Below are positions 16,809 through 26,506 of a stretch of DNA of 64,000 nt, piece by piece (the stretch's first letter is position 1; each line of letters starts with the position of its first letter). The DNA is taken from NCBI GenBank assembly GCA_017501245.1, contig JAFVXI010000018.1, positions 1 to 64,000 of the forward strand, read 5' to 3'. This DNA is from Clostridia bacterium. Its GTDB lineage: Bacteria; Bacillota; Clostridia; Oscillospirales; CAG-272. A model generated the notes under the pieces. That model worked only from the letters and a program-made list of their open reading frames with translations. It did no database searches and was not told the origin of the DNA. A program made the position numbers and the translations under genes.

Positions 16809-18485
16809 ATGAACTATTTATCGAGGGCTAAGGACCCTGCATTCTGGGCTACGGTAAGAGAGTCGGAGGTCTATCGCCCCTTGCGTGAAAAATATCTCGC
16901 ACGCTGGGAGGAGGAGTGTGAAAACACACCGCCCATCGGCATCCGCTTCTCGGACTGGAAGAAATTTTTCGTGACGGGAGAGCGCATCGAGCGCAACTAC
17001 TTCGGCGCAAGGCAGCAGATGATGGCGGCGGCGTTTCTATCCCTTATATACCCCGAGGAGGAAAAATATCTCTCACGCCTCGAGGATCAGATCTATCAGA
17101 TCACGAACGAATATACCTGGGCGGTGCCTGCTCACTACCGCAGCGTGCTTGAGGGTACGCCCCCTAAGCGTGTGATCGATCTCTTCTGCGCCGAGACGGC
17201 GTTTGCTCTTTCCGAGATCATCGAGCTGCTCGGCGACAGGCTGCACCCCTTTATCGTAAGGCGTGTGAAGGAGGAGCTGGAGGAGAGAATCGTCAGGGCG
17301 ATGGATGAGGTCGAAGCCTTTGGCTTTGAGTCTATGAGCAACAACTGGTCGAGCGTTTGCGCGGCGTCGGTCGCTGCCGTTTATATGCTCGTTTTCCCCG
17401 ATCTGTTCGGGAAGGTGAAGCCAAGGATAGATGCGGCAATGGCGCTCTATCTCACGGGCTACCACGACGACGGCGTTTGCCTCGAGGGGCCGGGCTACTG
17501 GGGCTACGGCTTCGGCTTCTTCACCTATTACGCCGATATGCTCTACGACTACACGGGGGGCAAGGAGGATCTCTTCCTTTTGCCGAAGGTCAGAAATATC
17601 GCAACCTTTATGCAAAAGACCTTCCTCACCGGCTCGACGATAGTCTCCTTCTCAGACGGAGGGCGCACCGGCTCCTTTAACGTCGGGCTCTTACACTACT
17701 TAAAGCGCCGCTTCCCCGAGGATATGATCCTGCTTAGCACGGAGTTCAAGACCGGGCGTGACGGATGTGCGAGGTTTGCACCTGCTCTGCGCGAGTTCAT
17801 ATGGTTTGACGAGGATATGTATATGCACCCCGAGGAGGGCTCGGCTGAGTTTGAGTTCCTCGGCGAGGGTGCGGGCTGGTATATAAAGAGATGCCCCTCC
17901 TACGGCTTTGCCGCAAAGGGAGGACATAACCGTGAGCCGCACAACCATCTCGACGTCGGCAACTTCATCTTTGCAAGAGATGGCGAGCAGCTGATAGTTG
18001 ACCTCGGCCCCGGCGCGTATACTAAGCAGTATTTCTCGGCCGAGAGATATAAGACCTTCCAGGCGTCGGCGTGGGCTCATTCCGTGCCATACTTTGGTGA
18101 GGGTACGCAAAAGCCGGGTAAGGAATATGCATCGACTCCTCCCGTCCTTGAAGGCTGCAGGCTCACTATGGACATCTCCGGAGCCTACGGCATGGAGGAG
18201 CTTAAGAGCTTGAAGCGCAGCTTTGCGATGCTCCCAGATGGCGTCCGACTGACCGACAGCTTCGACTACGTCGGCACCGAGGTGATAACCGAGCGCTTTA
18301 TCACTCTCACAGAGCCTAAGGTCGATAACGGGTCGATAGACCTCGGTAAATGCCGTATGGAATACGACCCCGATGCGGCAACCCCCGAGATCAAAACCGA
18401 GGAGCTGAAAAACGGCTCGATATGCTATTTGATCGACTTTGAGCTTAAGAAAGGTAAAGATATATTTACAATTCTTATAAAATAG
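16809..18485 (+). CDS. Heparinase II/III-family polysaccharide lyase
   Basis: A 558-residue protein with an alpha-barrel N-terminal half and a beta-sandwich C-terminal half. SNNWSSVCAAS (about 177-187) and DGVCLEGPGYWGYG (about 222-235) belong to the helical toroid. GGHNREPHNHLDVGNFIF (about 370-388) is the characteristic heparinase II/III-like motif containing the catalytic-site histidines. These enzymes cleave uronic-acid polysaccharides such as heparin or alginate by beta-elimination. No signal peptide is seen, suggesting action on imported oligosaccharides. AAAAGGAGCAG precedes the ATG. It is probably co-transcribed with the upstream glycosidase-like gene. Confidence 0.75.
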   Translation: MNYLSRAKDPAFWATVRESEVYRPLREKYLARWEEECENTPPIGIRFSDWKKFFVTGERIERNYFGARQQMMAAAFLSLIYPEEEKYLSRLEDQIYQITNEYTWAVPAHYRSVLEGTPPKRVIDLFCAETAFALSEIIELLGDRLHPFIVRRVKEELEERIVRAMDEVEAFGFESMSNNWSSVCAASVAAVYMLVFPDLFGKVKPRIDAAMALYLTGYHDDGVCLEGPGYWGYGFGFFTYYADMLYDYTGGKEDLFLLPKVRNIATFMQKTFLTGSTIVSFSDGGRTGSFNVGLLHYLKRRFPEDMILLSTEFKTGRDGCARFAPALREFIWFDEDMYMHPEEGSAEFEFLGEGAGWYIKRCPSYGFAAKGGHNREPHNHLDVGNFIFARDGEQLIVDLGPGAYTKQYFSAERYKTFQASAWAHSVPYFGEGTQKPGKEYASTPPVLEGCRLTMDISGAYGMEELKSLKRSFAMLPDGVRLTDSFDYVGTEVITERFITLTEPKVDNGSIDLGKCRMEYDPDAATPEIKTEELKNGSICYLIDFELKKGKDIFTILIK

Positions 18486-18516
18486 TGCGGCTTTGAGCCG
18501 GGAAAGCTATATAAAC

Positions 18517-18555
18517 GAAAAGAGAACGAAACACGCTTTCGTTCTCTTTTTTTGT
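18517..18555 (+). terminator. Terminator after the heparinase gene
   Basis: AAAGAGAACGAA / TTCGTTCTCTTT with a 7-base loop and a T run. It is A-rich on the other side, so it may also serve the convergent minus-strand gene. Confidence 0.8.
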
Positions 18556-18588
18556 GCTTGTTATTCGTTTAGTGGGGGCTGCGGAAGG

Positions 18589-19392
18589 TCAAAGCTCTGC
18601 ATCCGTGCCAAAAGCGCCGTCATTGACCTCAGCGTCAAGTGAGTAGCCTTCGTGGGGCTCGCCGTCAAGTGCGTATCCGAGCGCTCCCGTGGATGCGCCG
18701 TCTGCTTCGGGGGTGCAGGCGTCGGTGTCATCATCTTCGGCAGCACAGGCGTCGGTGTTATCATCTTTAGTAGCGCAGGCGTCGGTGTCGTCATCTTCGG
18801 TAGCGCAGGCGTCGGTGGCGTCAACTTCGGCAGCGCAGGCGTCGGTGTCGTCATCTTTAGTAGCGCAGGCGTCGGTGTCGTTTCTTTCGCACGGGCATTG
18901 CTTCTCTCCCGACCCGTCCGTCGCACGGTTTTCCTCGGCGTAGCGCATAGCCCGCCTTAAGAAGCGGGAGATCACGCCCTGCTTTTTATATTCCGAGCGA
19001 TAGAGGAAATAGGTGAAGACGACGAGGATCAGGGGCATCAGCGTTATGCCGCCGACGACAAAGGATTGAACGAGAAAATATATGCAGAAGGCTATCAGGG
19101 CGAGATGATATATCGGGGCTGTGAGGATCACGCCGCCGAGCCTCGTCCTGCCGTTTTTTTCGGATATGCGACCGAGGAAAAAGGTCCCGATGAGGAAGCC
19201 GTTGTCCTTGCCGCCCGAGCCGCCAACCATCTCGCAGGAGATATAGGTCAGCCCTCCGAGGGGCTTTCTGTGCATTACGGGTCTGCCCTGCCCGTCGGGG
19301 AATTTTACGCCCGCGTTTACACGCTCGGCGTTGTCGATCGCCGAATGTAGCCTATCGGACGTTGTGTCGCCCGAGAGCGATACGAAGCGCAT
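18589..19392 (-). CDS. Membrane protein with six cysteine/aspartate decapeptide repeats
   Basis: A 267-residue protein. Residues 1-85 are soluble, 88-110 and 113-131 look like two membrane helices, and the tail is strongly acidic. Residues 171-230 are six consecutive decapeptides of the form (D/N)(D/N/A)TDACA(T/A)(E/K)(D/V), each with one cysteine, encoded by 30-bp DNA repeats at 18703-18882. The soluble N-terminal part is not recognised. AAAGGAGG precedes the ATG. The gene lies 19 bases after mutS2 on the same strand, so it may ride on that operon. The tail could bind metal or simply be an unstable tandem repeat. Confidence 0.6.
   Translation of the reverse strand: MRFVSLSGDTTSDRLHSAIDNAERVNAGVKFPDGQGRPVMHRKPLGGLTYISCEMVGGSGGKDNGFLIGTFFLGRISEKNGRTRLGGVILTAPIYHLALIAFCIYFLVQSFVVGGITLMPLILVVFTYFLYRSEYKKQGVISRFLRRAMRYAEENRATDGSGEKQCPCERNDTDACATKDDDTDACAAEVDATDACATEDDDTDACATKDDNTDACAAEDDDTDACTPEADGASTGALGYALDGEPHEGYSLDAEVNDGAFGTDAEL
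18703..18882 (-). repeat. Six tandem 30-bp coding repeats
   Basis: Each unit encodes a variant of DDTDACATED. Units differ mainly at the second residue and the last three, so the array is old enough to have drifted or is under selection for the TDACA core. Confidence 0.85.
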
Positions 19393-19411
19393 ATAGGTCT
19401 GCCTCCTTTGC

Positions 19412-21820
19412 TTATCTCTTCAGCTCAATGACAGTAACGCCTGCATCGCCCTCGCCGTATTCTGCGTGCTTATAGGACTTGATGCGGCGATCCGCCTTGA
19501 AATACTTCCACAGGGCGGCACGAAGAGCGCCGGTTCCCTTACCGTGGATGATGCGTACGGTGGAAATGCCTGCGAGGGTCGCATCGTCGAGATATTTATC
19601 TACGACGAACCAGGCGTCGTCGCCTATCATACCTCTGACGTCGATCTCGGTCTTGAAGCTCGAAACCACAGAGCGCTTTACCCTGCCCTCTCTCGGTGCT
19701 GCGGGTGCGCTCTCGCCCTTGCGCTTATAGCTTACGCCGTCCTCGACGAGCCTTATCTTATCCTCGGTGACCTTGGTTTTGAGTATGCCTGCCGTAACCG
19801 AGATAAGTCCCTTTTTATCCTTAAGAGCGGTGACGACGCCCTCCTTGCCGACTGTGACGAGATAGACCTTGTCGCCAAGCTTTAATTCCCTCGGGAGCTT
19901 ATATTCATCCTCGAGAGAAACCTCCTTGATCTCGATGCCGTCGAGGAGCTTGCCGGATTCTCTCAGCCTCTTCGAGAACTCCTCGCGTGCAAGGCGTGTC
20001 ATCTCGGACTGCTTCTCACGGTTTTCCTCCTTCTTGATCGCTTCAAGCTGGCGGAAGATGAATTCGCTTGATGCACGTGCGCTGTCGAGGATCTGCCTTG
20101 CCTTAACGACCGAGCGCTCGATCTCCTCCTCGCTCTTTGCCACACGGCGGCGAAGCTCCGCCTCGGTGGTGCGCTTATACTCCTCAAGCTCACGGCGAAG
20201 CCTCTCTGCCTCGTCTCTTTCTCTCTCCATCTCAACTCTTGAGGTGTCGAGCTTATCGATGACGTCCTCAAAGCGCTTACTGTCACGCTCGATGAGGGAT
20301 GCTGCGCGCTCGATTATACGGGCGTCAATTCCCAGCTTTTCGGATATAGCAAAGGCGTTTGATCTGCCGGGTGCGCCTATCATAAGCCTGTATGTCGGGC
20401 GCAGGGTCTCGACGTTAAACTCGCAGGATGCGTTGGTAACCCTCGGGGTCTCGAGGGCGTAGATCTTCAACTCGGCGTAGTGCGTGGTGGATGCGCTCTT
20501 AGCTCCTGCCGCCTTTACTCTCTCGAGGATGGCGATAGCCAGAGCGGCGCCCTCGGTGGGGTCTGTTCCTGCGCCTAACTCGTCAAACAGAACGAGCGAT
20601 CCCTCGCCAACCTTATCCAAAATGTCAACAACTGTTACCATATGAGAGGAAAACGTGGAGAGCGATGCCTCGATAGACTGCTCATCGCCGATGTCGACCA
20701 GGATCTCGGAAAAGACGCCGACACTGCTCCCCTCGTCTGCGGGGATATGCAAGCCCGACTGCGCCATCAGCGCAAAAAGGCCGAGCGTCTTGAGCGTTAC
20801 GGTCTTGCCGCCGGTGTTGGGTCCGGTGATTATCAGCGTGTCAAAATCCCTGCCGAGAGATACGTCGATGGGGACTACGGTGTCTCGTGGGATGAGGGGA
20901 TGGCGAGCCCTTTTCAGCTCTATCGATCTGTCGGGGCTGATGGCGGGCATCGATGCCCTCATAGAGGTAGCGAGCGTGCCTGCCGCAAAGGCAAAATCAA
21001 GCTCGACGACGTTATAATAATTGAGCGATATAGCGGAGGAAAACTCTGCGACCGAGGCAGAAAGGGCGGCAAGAATGCGCTCTATCTCCGCCTCCTCGCG
21101 AGAGGCTAGCTCACGCAGCTCGTTGTTGGCGTCGACGACTGCCATCGGCTCGACGAAGAGCGTAGCGCCCGTCGAAGAGGTGTCGTGGACGAGACCCTTC
21201 ATCTCACTCTTATACTCCGCCTTGACGGGGACGACGTATCTGCCGTTTCGCATCGTGACGATGTTTTCCTGGAGGTACTTAAGGCGCACGCCTCCGATAT
21301 AGCTCTGGAGGGTGTCCTTTATGCGGTTGTTGGTCGCTCTGATCTTGCGGCGTATCTCGGCAAGCTCGGGGCTAGCCTCGTCGGCAATCAGATCCTCGGA
21401 GATTATAGCCCTGCCAATGCTCTCCTCAAGCGCCCTGTTCGGTAAGAGGCGGCGGAAAATCTCGTCAAGGGTGGTCTCAAAGAGCTTGTCCGTCTGTATA
21501 TAGTCGAGCAGCAGCCTCGATGAGCGCAGGAGTGAGGCGACGTCGAGCAGCTCTCTCGGGGAGAGGATCGAGCCCTTATACGCACGCTCTGCAGCCTCGG
21601 GTGCCGAGGTGGGCGCAGAAAAGGAGGGATAGCCCTTTGCGCCGATGAGCCTCTTTGCATCGTCGGTCCTGACCAGCCTTGCCTTCACCTCGTAAGGATC
21701 GTCGGATGGCATCAGGCTCCTCGCCCTCGCCTTGCCGCCCTCGGTGTGTGCGCTGTCGACGAGCATATCGAGAATTTTATCAAATTCAAGTGTTGAAAGC
21801 GTCTTATTTGTAAATATCAT
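19412..21820 (-). CDS. mutS2: Endonuclease MutS2
   Basis: MutS2 acts in recombination control and, in some bacteria, in rescue of collided ribosomes. The 802-residue protein has the MutS-type core and clamp, Walker A GPNTGGKT (333-340), Walker B LVLFDELGAGTDPTEG (about 409-424), a coiled coil (about 510-620, with EIERSVVKARQIL), a KOW-like stretch (LKLGDKVYLV), and a C-terminal Smr domain (about 728-802, DVRGM and HGKGTGALR). It lacks the mismatch-recognition domain, as MutS2 should. Its ATG overlaps the recO stop (TAATG), so it is translationally coupled as the last core gene of the era operon. Confidence 0.95.
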   Translation of the reverse strand: MIFTNKTLSTLEFDKILDMLVDSAHTEGGKARARSLMPSDDPYEVKARLVRTDDAKRLIGAKGYPSFSAPTSAPEAAERAYKGSILSPRELLDVASLLRSSRLLLDYIQTDKLFETTLDEIFRRLLPNRALEESIGRAIISEDLIADEASPELAEIRRKIRATNNRIKDTLQSYIGGVRLKYLQENIVTMRNGRYVVPVKAEYKSEMKGLVHDTSSTGATLFVEPMAVVDANNELRELASREEAEIERILAALSASVAEFSSAISLNYYNVVELDFAFAAGTLATSMRASMPAISPDRSIELKRARHPLIPRDTVVPIDVSLGRDFDTLIITGPNTGGKTVTLKTLGLFALMAQSGLHIPADEGSSVGVFSEILVDIGDEQSIEASLSTFSSHMVTVVDILDKVGEGSLVLFDELGAGTDPTEGAALAIAILERVKAAGAKSASTTHYAELKIYALETPRVTNASCEFNVETLRPTYRLMIGAPGRSNAFAISEKLGIDARIIERAASLIERDSKRFEDVIDKLDTSRVEMERERDEAERLRRELEEYKRTTEAELRRRVAKSEEEIERSVVKARQILDSARASSEFIFRQLEAIKKEENREKQSEMTRLAREEFSKRLRESGKLLDGIEIKEVSLEDEYKLPRELKLGDKVYLVTVGKEGVVTALKDKKGLISVTAGILKTKVTEDKIRLVEDGVSYKRKGESAPAAPREGRVKRSVVSSFKTEIDVRGMIGDDAWFVVDKYLDDATLAGISTVRIIHGKGTGALRAALWKYFKADRRIKSYKHAEYGEGDAGVTVIELKR

Positions 21821-22593
21821 TATACATTTCTCGCTTGTTTTAAGAACTCAAGCGCATTGAAGCTGCGCTCAAGGTGATGCTGTATGTAGACCTCGGCGGC
21901 GTCCTTAAAGAGCCTCATATCCTCGTCGGCGAGGCTGAAGGAGAGTAAGCGCTCCTGGGGCGCATACAGTGTATAGAGCATTGCTCTGCGTGCCGACTCG
22001 GAGAGCGGAGTTATCCTGGTGAAGGCAGACGCCTCCTCCCTTTCGGCGCTTGAGAGGCGCTTGCGGCAGGCGGGGCAGGTCAAGATACCCTCGGATATAT
22101 CGAGCATCATCTCGCCGTCCTGCCTCTCGCAAACCGAGCAGGCACTCACCTCGGGCATAAAGCCGAGGATCGCCGAGCATCGCATCTCGAACGCCGCCTT
22201 GATCAAGAAGGGATCCGCCTTACGCTCTCTGAGTGCAAAGAGGCAGTTCAGCGCAAGGCGAAACAGCTCGGGGTCGGGCGAGGCTGTCGCCGCCGCCAGA
22301 AGCACCTCGGCTATGTAGTAGGAAACTCCGGACGTCTCAAGGTCGCAGCATATATCGTAGAGGACCTCCTTGGGCATAGCCTCTCTGACGTAGTGCTTGT
22401 CCGCCCTCTCGGCGATAACGAACTCCGAATAGGCGAATAGCTTCGTGCCGTGCAAAAGGGCGCTATGCGCTTTTCTGGAGCCCTTTGCCATAGCTCCGAC
22501 TATGCCGCACTCGCTCGTGAAAATTGTTATCATCCTGTCGTGCTCGCCGACGTTCGTCTCGCCTATGACGAGCCCGGTTACGTTGTAGATCAT
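21820..22593 (-). CDS. recO: DNA repair protein RecO
   Basis: RecO helps load RecA on single-stranded DNA in the RecFOR pathway. The protein is 257 residues with an N-terminal OB fold (TGLVIGETNVGEHDRMITIFT) and a zinc finger (CSVCERQDG ... CPAC). It overlaps era by four bases (ATGA) and mutS2 by one, so era, recO and mutS2 are tightly coupled. Confidence 0.93.
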   Translation of the reverse strand: MIYNVTGLVIGETNVGEHDRMITIFTSECGIVGAMAKGSRKAHSALLHGTKLFAYSEFVIAERADKHYVREAMPKEVLYDICCDLETSGVSYYIAEVLLAAATASPDPELFRLALNCLFALRERKADPFLIKAAFEMRCSAILGFMPEVSACSVCERQDGEMMLDISEGILTCPACRKRLSSAEREEASAFTRITPLSESARRAMLYTLYAPQERLLSFSLADEDMRLFKDAAEVYIQHHLERSFNALEFLKQARNV

Positions 22594-23477
22594 TTGTCCT
22601 CAGTAAAGCCGAAGTTAGTTATGTTGAAGTCGCTCTCGCGCCAGTTCTCCTTGACCCTGACATAGAGGTCGAGGAATACCTTGGTGTCGAGCATAGCCTC
22701 AATATCCTCTCTCGCACGTGTGCCGATAAGCTTGATGGTAGCGCCTCTCTTGCCGATGATGATACCCTTATGCGACTGCTTTTCGCAATAGATCTCGGCA
22801 CGGATGGCGACGGCGTTCTTCTTCTCCGTCCACTCCTCGATAGTAACCGCCGTGCCGTGGGGGATCTCCTCGTCGAGGATGCGAAGGAGCTTCTCTCTGA
22901 TGATCTCCGCTGCCACCTGCCTCTCGGGCTGATCGGTAAACATATCGGGCGAGAAGAGCCACTCCGACTCGTAGAGATACTGCTTGCACTCCTCCATAAG
23001 CACGTCAACGCCCTTGCCGCTCTTTGCGCTGATCGGGACGACGGCGTCAAAGTCAAACGCCTCGGCGTAGGCGGCGATGGTCTTTGCTATATTTGCGCTC
23101 CTGACGGCGTCGATCTTGTTGACGGCTAGGATGGCACGCATTCCGCTAGCCTTCATCGTCTTGATGATCTCCGCCTCGATGTCGCCGACAGCCTCTCTCG
23201 CCTCTACGACGAGGATGGCGCAGTCAACGCCGCCGAGCGTGTCCTTCGTGGTCTTGACCATAAAGTCACCAAGCCTCGTGCGTGGCTTATGCATGCCGGG
23301 CGTGTCAAGAAAGACGAACTGATCCTCGCCCTCGGTGAGTATGCCTGTTATGCGGTTTCTCGTGGTCTGCGGCTTCTTTGAAACGATGGCGATCTTCTCG
23401 CCTACGATGTGGTTTAAGAGTGTGGATTTGCCGACGTTGGGTCTGCCGACGATGGCAATAAAAGCGCTTTTAGTCAT
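22590..23477 (-). CDS. era: GTPase Era
   Basis: Era binds the 3' end of 16S rRNA and supports 30S maturation. It is 295 residues. GTPase motifs: GRPNVGKST (11-19), the TTRNRI switch, DTPGMH and NKID. The C-terminal KH domain contains the GxxG element of IIGKRGATIKLIG. It acts in the same process as ybeY and rsmA, both in this window. The start is supported by AAAGGACGG. Confidence 0.97.
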   Translation of the reverse strand: MTKSAFIAIVGRPNVGKSTLLNHIVGEKIAIVSKKPQTTRNRITGILTEGEDQFVFLDTPGMHKPRTRLGDFMVKTTKDTLGGVDCAILVVEAREAVGDIEAEIIKTMKASGMRAILAVNKIDAVRSANIAKTIAAYAEAFDFDAVVPISAKSGKGVDVLMEECKQYLYESEWLFSPDMFTDQPERQVAAEIIREKLLRILDEEIPHGTAVTIEEWTEKKNAVAIRAEIYCEKQSHKGIIIGKRGATIKLIGTRAREDIEAMLDTKVFLDLYVRVKENWRESDFNITNFGFTEDK

Positions 23478-23660
23478 TTTTCCGTCCTTTGCTTTATACG
23501 TGTCTTGGATAGTTTTTTTCGTTAGTGTGGATATATAAAACCTAGTGATAGCCTATGCCGAACAGCCGAAAGGTGCCAAAATGTAAATAATAGATAGCAA
23601 ATATCGGCTACAATGCTCAGCACCGCTCTCCGTGCTTTAGTTTTCCGTGGGTTATCTTTA
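23478..23660. other. Gap in the ybeY-era cluster
   Basis: These 183 bases hold no gene. In many Clostridia dgkA and cdd lie between ybeY and era; no trace of either is visible here. No clear terminator or promoter was found. Confidence 0.5.
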
Positions 23661-24137
23661 TCACTCGGGCAGCTCGATCAGCTCGATGATCTCACGCTGG
23701 AGGCGGCACTGCTCCTCGTCGTCCTCGGGCGAGCGCTCGTGGTCGTAGCCTAAGAGATGTAAGGTCGAATGGATGGCGAGGAAGGCGCACTCACGCAGGG
23801 TGCTGTTTCCAAGCTCCTTTGCCTGCTCTCTGGCACGCTCTAAGGAAAGCACGACGTCACCCAAGAGGAGGGGCTCGTCCTCATCCATAGCGGCGATCTC
23901 CTCACCCTCGTACATCGGGAAGGAGAGCACGTCGGTGTGGCGGTCGACGCCTCTGTGGGCGAGGTTCAGCTTGTGGATATACCTGTTATCGGTGAGGGTC
24001 ACGGACAGCTCAACGGGGTTCATTACGTCGAGATGCACGAGGGTCGCCTCAACTGCCGAGCGGATGACCGACTTGAGTAAATAGAGGTCGCAGTCAAGCT
24101 CGCAGGTCCTTGTAAAGCGTATTAAAAGATCCGTCAC
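23661..24137 (-). CDS. ybeY: Endoribonuclease YbeY
   Basis: YbeY is a zinc-dependent rRNA-processing endonuclease. The 158-residue protein carries the metal motif [12 protein letters not shown] (near 125-136) with the three histidines of the family. The start is GTG, overlapping the phoH stop by four bases (GTGA), which argues for translational coupling. Confidence 0.95.
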   Translation of the reverse strand: MTDLLIRFTRTCELDCDLYLLKSVIRSAVEATLVHLDVMNPVELSVTLTDNRYIHKLNLAHRGVDRHTDVLSFPMYEGEEIAAMDEDEPLLLGDVVLSLERAREQAKELGNSTLRECAFLAIHSTLHLLGYDHERSPEDDEEQCRLQREIIELIELPE

Positions 24138-25138
24138 TGCTGTGTCTTCCTTTCTCTTTTCTGCGCCTCCTGGCGCTCGTAGCTCTCGTATGCGCTGATG
24201 ATGCGGCGCACGAGCCTGTGTCTGACGACGTCCCTTTCCGAGAACTCAAAGATGGATATGCCCTCGATGCCGCCGAGGACACGCTTTGCTATCGCAAGTC
24301 CGCTCTTTTTGCCCTGGGGCAGGTCGGTCTGCGAGAGGTCGCCCGTTACTATCGCTTTAGAGTTAGTGCCAAGGCGTGTCAGAAACATCTTCATCTGCTC
24401 GGGGGTGGTGTTCTGCGCCTCGTCGAGGATGATGAAGGAGTCGTCGAGCGTTCTGCCTCGCATATAGGCGAGAGGTGCGATCTCTATCGTACCTCTTTCA
24501 CGGTGGCGCTGATAATTCTCGGGCCCGAGCATCTCAAAGAGCGCATCGTAGAGCGGGCGCAGGTAGGGATCTATCTTCGAGGAGAGGTCGCCCGGCAAAA
24601 AGCCGAGATGCTCGCCTGCCTCAACTGCGGGGCGTGTGAGGATTATCCTCGACACCTGCTTTGCCCTGAGTGCCTCAACTGCCATCGCAACGGCAAGGAA
24701 GGTCTTGCCCGTGCCTGCGGGGCCGAGGCCGAGAATGACGGTGTTATTTTTTATAGCCTCAATATATTTGCGCTGACCGATGGTCTTTGCCTTTATGGGC
24801 TTTCCGCGGTTGGTCACGGCGATGATCCCACCAGTGACAGACTCGTTGCCCTCCGCCTCGATGCCGTCCTTGACGAGGCCGATAACGTATTCAACGCTCT
24901 CCTCCGAGAGTCTCTCTCCGTCGCCGATGATGCGCTTCAGATATTCCAGCACTCTGACAGCGTGCGTGACGTCGCCTGCCTCGCCCGTAACCGAGAGGGC
25001 GTCGCCCATCTCCTCGCTCTCGCCCCTGTTTCCGATACGGACGTCAAAGGCACGCTCTATCATACGGACGTTTGAGTCAAATGCGCCGAAGAGCGCAGCC
25101 GTCGCCTCGTGCGACTGTGTTAAAACGATCTTTTCCAT
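24134..25138 (-). CDS. phoH: PhoH-family ATPase
   Basis: A 334-residue PhoH/YbeZ-type ATPase, in many bacteria a partner of YbeY in RNA metabolism. An N-terminal KH-like region (about 1-110) precedes the helicase-like core with Walker A GPAGTGKT (about 138-145) and Walker [10 protein letters not shown] (about 236-244). AAAGGAG precedes the ATG. In many Clostridia the 7TM-HD gene pgpH lies between phoH and ybeY; it is missing here. Confidence 0.94.
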   Translation of the reverse strand: MEKIVLTQSHEATAALFGAFDSNVRMIERAFDVRIGNRGESEEMGDALSVTGEAGDVTHAVRVLEYLKRIIGDGERLSEESVEYVIGLVKDGIEAEGNESVTGGIIAVTNRGKPIKAKTIGQRKYIEAIKNNTVILGLGPAGTGKTFLAVAMAVEALRAKQVSRIILTRPAVEAGEHLGFLPGDLSSKIDPYLRPLYDALFEMLGPENYQRHRERGTIEIAPLAYMRGRTLDDSFIILDEAQNTTPEQMKMFLTRLGTNSKAIVTGDLSQTDLPQGKKSGLAIAKRVLGGIEGISIFEFSERDVVRHRLVRRIISAYESYERQEAQKRERKTQQ

Positions 25139-25192
25139 TTATTCTCCTTTGCCAGAGGGCAAATAACAAATTAACGTTAGGTACAGGATGCC

Positions 25193-26359
25193 TTAGCGGT
25201 CCACAAGCCCGATCTCGACCTCTTTTCCGATCTCCCTTGCGATAACGTAGTCTGCCGTGAGGGTATAACTCCCGTCGGTTGCCTCCTCGCAGGTGCGCAT
25301 TTTAATGAGATCTCCCCCCGCCGTGACGTCGGACAGGAGCTGCGATAGGCGCTCAGAGGCGATCCTTGGCAGGTCGGACACAGCGTAAAACTCGACACGG
25401 GGTGCCACGTTTACCGAATATTCGTATTCAAGCGAGATCGGCAAGCGCCGCCCGCCGATATATAGACATTCCTCTACATCGTCTATTATATCACATTCGC
25501 CCGCCTCTTTGCTATACTTTTTAAAAATATTTATGGAAAATCCTAAAATATTTAAAGAAATGCGCAGGGGGTCGCCACGCAGCGTCACCTCGCTATGCTC
25601 CTCGGTCATAGCGGTTGCAGACACGCTCCCTCGGACGTGGGCGACGACGCTGCCCTCCGCACGCGTCAGGACGGTTGTGCCCTCGGTGGTTATCACTCCC
25701 GAAATGAGGATATCGCCACGGCGCACGACCTGTCCGGGGCTGACGAGAGCCCTGCCGGAATTAACGGTTATCTCCTCTATAACTCCGTCAAAATCAGCGA
25801 CGATATTCGACGCCTCAAGCTGCACACCCGGCAGAGGTGCGCCCTCCTTTGGCATCACCGTGACGGTTGCAACCGTGCCCTGACGGTTAATATGCACCCA
25901 GGCAAGCTCGGGGCGTGCCTCGAGCAGCGACAGCTCGACCTCCTCAAGGTCGATATTCTCCCAGCGCCGCCCGACCGAAAAGCCACACTCGGCGAGAGCT
26001 GCTTCAAGCGACCTATTCTCTTCAGCGTCAGCCCCCTCTATCCTCACCTCCCAGACGAGAGAGGACAAAAACAGAACCAGCAAAGAGCAAAAGATCCCCA
26101 CTATAAGAGAGGGGATATGACTGCGAAGGAGCGAGAGGCGAGCGGGGAGCCCGAGAGGAGGCGATAGCTCATATCTTACATAGCCGCCGAGAGCCGCTCT
26201 CACGCGCAGGACGTCACCCTCACGAATGATCACAAAGCCCTCACCTATCTCTCGACAGGCGACATCCGCACGGAGCAGCCTCGTTATCAGCACCGCTCTT
26301 CCCTCCCCCAAAGCCTTGAGCCTGCGGTAGCCAAAGAGGATAGCGTCTAGCCCGATCAT
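25193..26359 (-). CDS. yqfD: Sporulation protein YqfD
   Basis: YqfD is a mother-cell sporulation protein under SigE control in Bacillus; its biochemical role is unsettled. The 388-residue protein has an N-terminal cytoplasmic part, one membrane helix (about 87-112, SLLVLFLSSLVWEVRI) and an extracytoplasmic C-terminal half. It sits between yqfC and phoH as in other spore formers, supporting the call. Confidence 0.88.
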   Translation of the reverse strand: MIGLDAILFGYRRLKALGEGRAVLITRLLRADVACREIGEGFVIIREGDVLRVRAALGGYVRYELSPPLGLPARLSLLRSHIPSLIVGIFCSLLVLFLSSLVWEVRIEGADAEENRSLEAALAECGFSVGRRWENIDLEEVELSLLEARPELAWVHINRQGTVATVTVMPKEGAPLPGVQLEASNIVADFDGVIEEITVNSGRALVSPGQVVRRGDILISGVITTEGTTVLTRAEGSVVAHVRGSVSATAMTEEHSEVTLRGDPLRISLNILGFSINIFKKYSKEAGECDIIDDVEECLYIGGRRLPISLEYEYSVNVAPRVEFYAVSDLPRIASERLSQLLSDVTAGGDLIKMRTCEEATDGSYTLTADYVIAREIGKEVEIGLVDR

Positions 26360-26379
26360 AAGACGTCACCATCCTTACA

Positions 26380-26406
26380 GCAATTAAAAACGTGCATTTT
26401 AATTGC
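26380..26406. promoter_or_regulatory. Perfect inverted repeat upstream of yqfD
   Basis: GCAATTAAAA and TTTTAATTGC are perfect complements around a 7-base loop, about 20 bases before the yqfD start on the minus strand. It may be an operator or an intra-operon hairpin between yqfC and yqfD. Confidence 0.45.
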
Positions 26407-26479
26407 ACGGTCACCGATCTCGCACACGGAAGCCAGCTTGGCTGAAAATGACGAAAAATCACACAAAAGCGCAAGACTT

Positions 26480-26501
26480 TGATAATTATTGTTTACATAT
26501 A
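26480..26501 (+). repeat. Recurring AT-rich intergenic motif, copy 1
   Basis: It reads ttgataattattgtttacat, one of four close matches to TTGAYAATTATTRTTTGCAT in the window, all in the same orientation. This copy lies just beyond the yqfC stop. Confidence 0.4.
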
Positions 26502-26506
26502 TCGAC

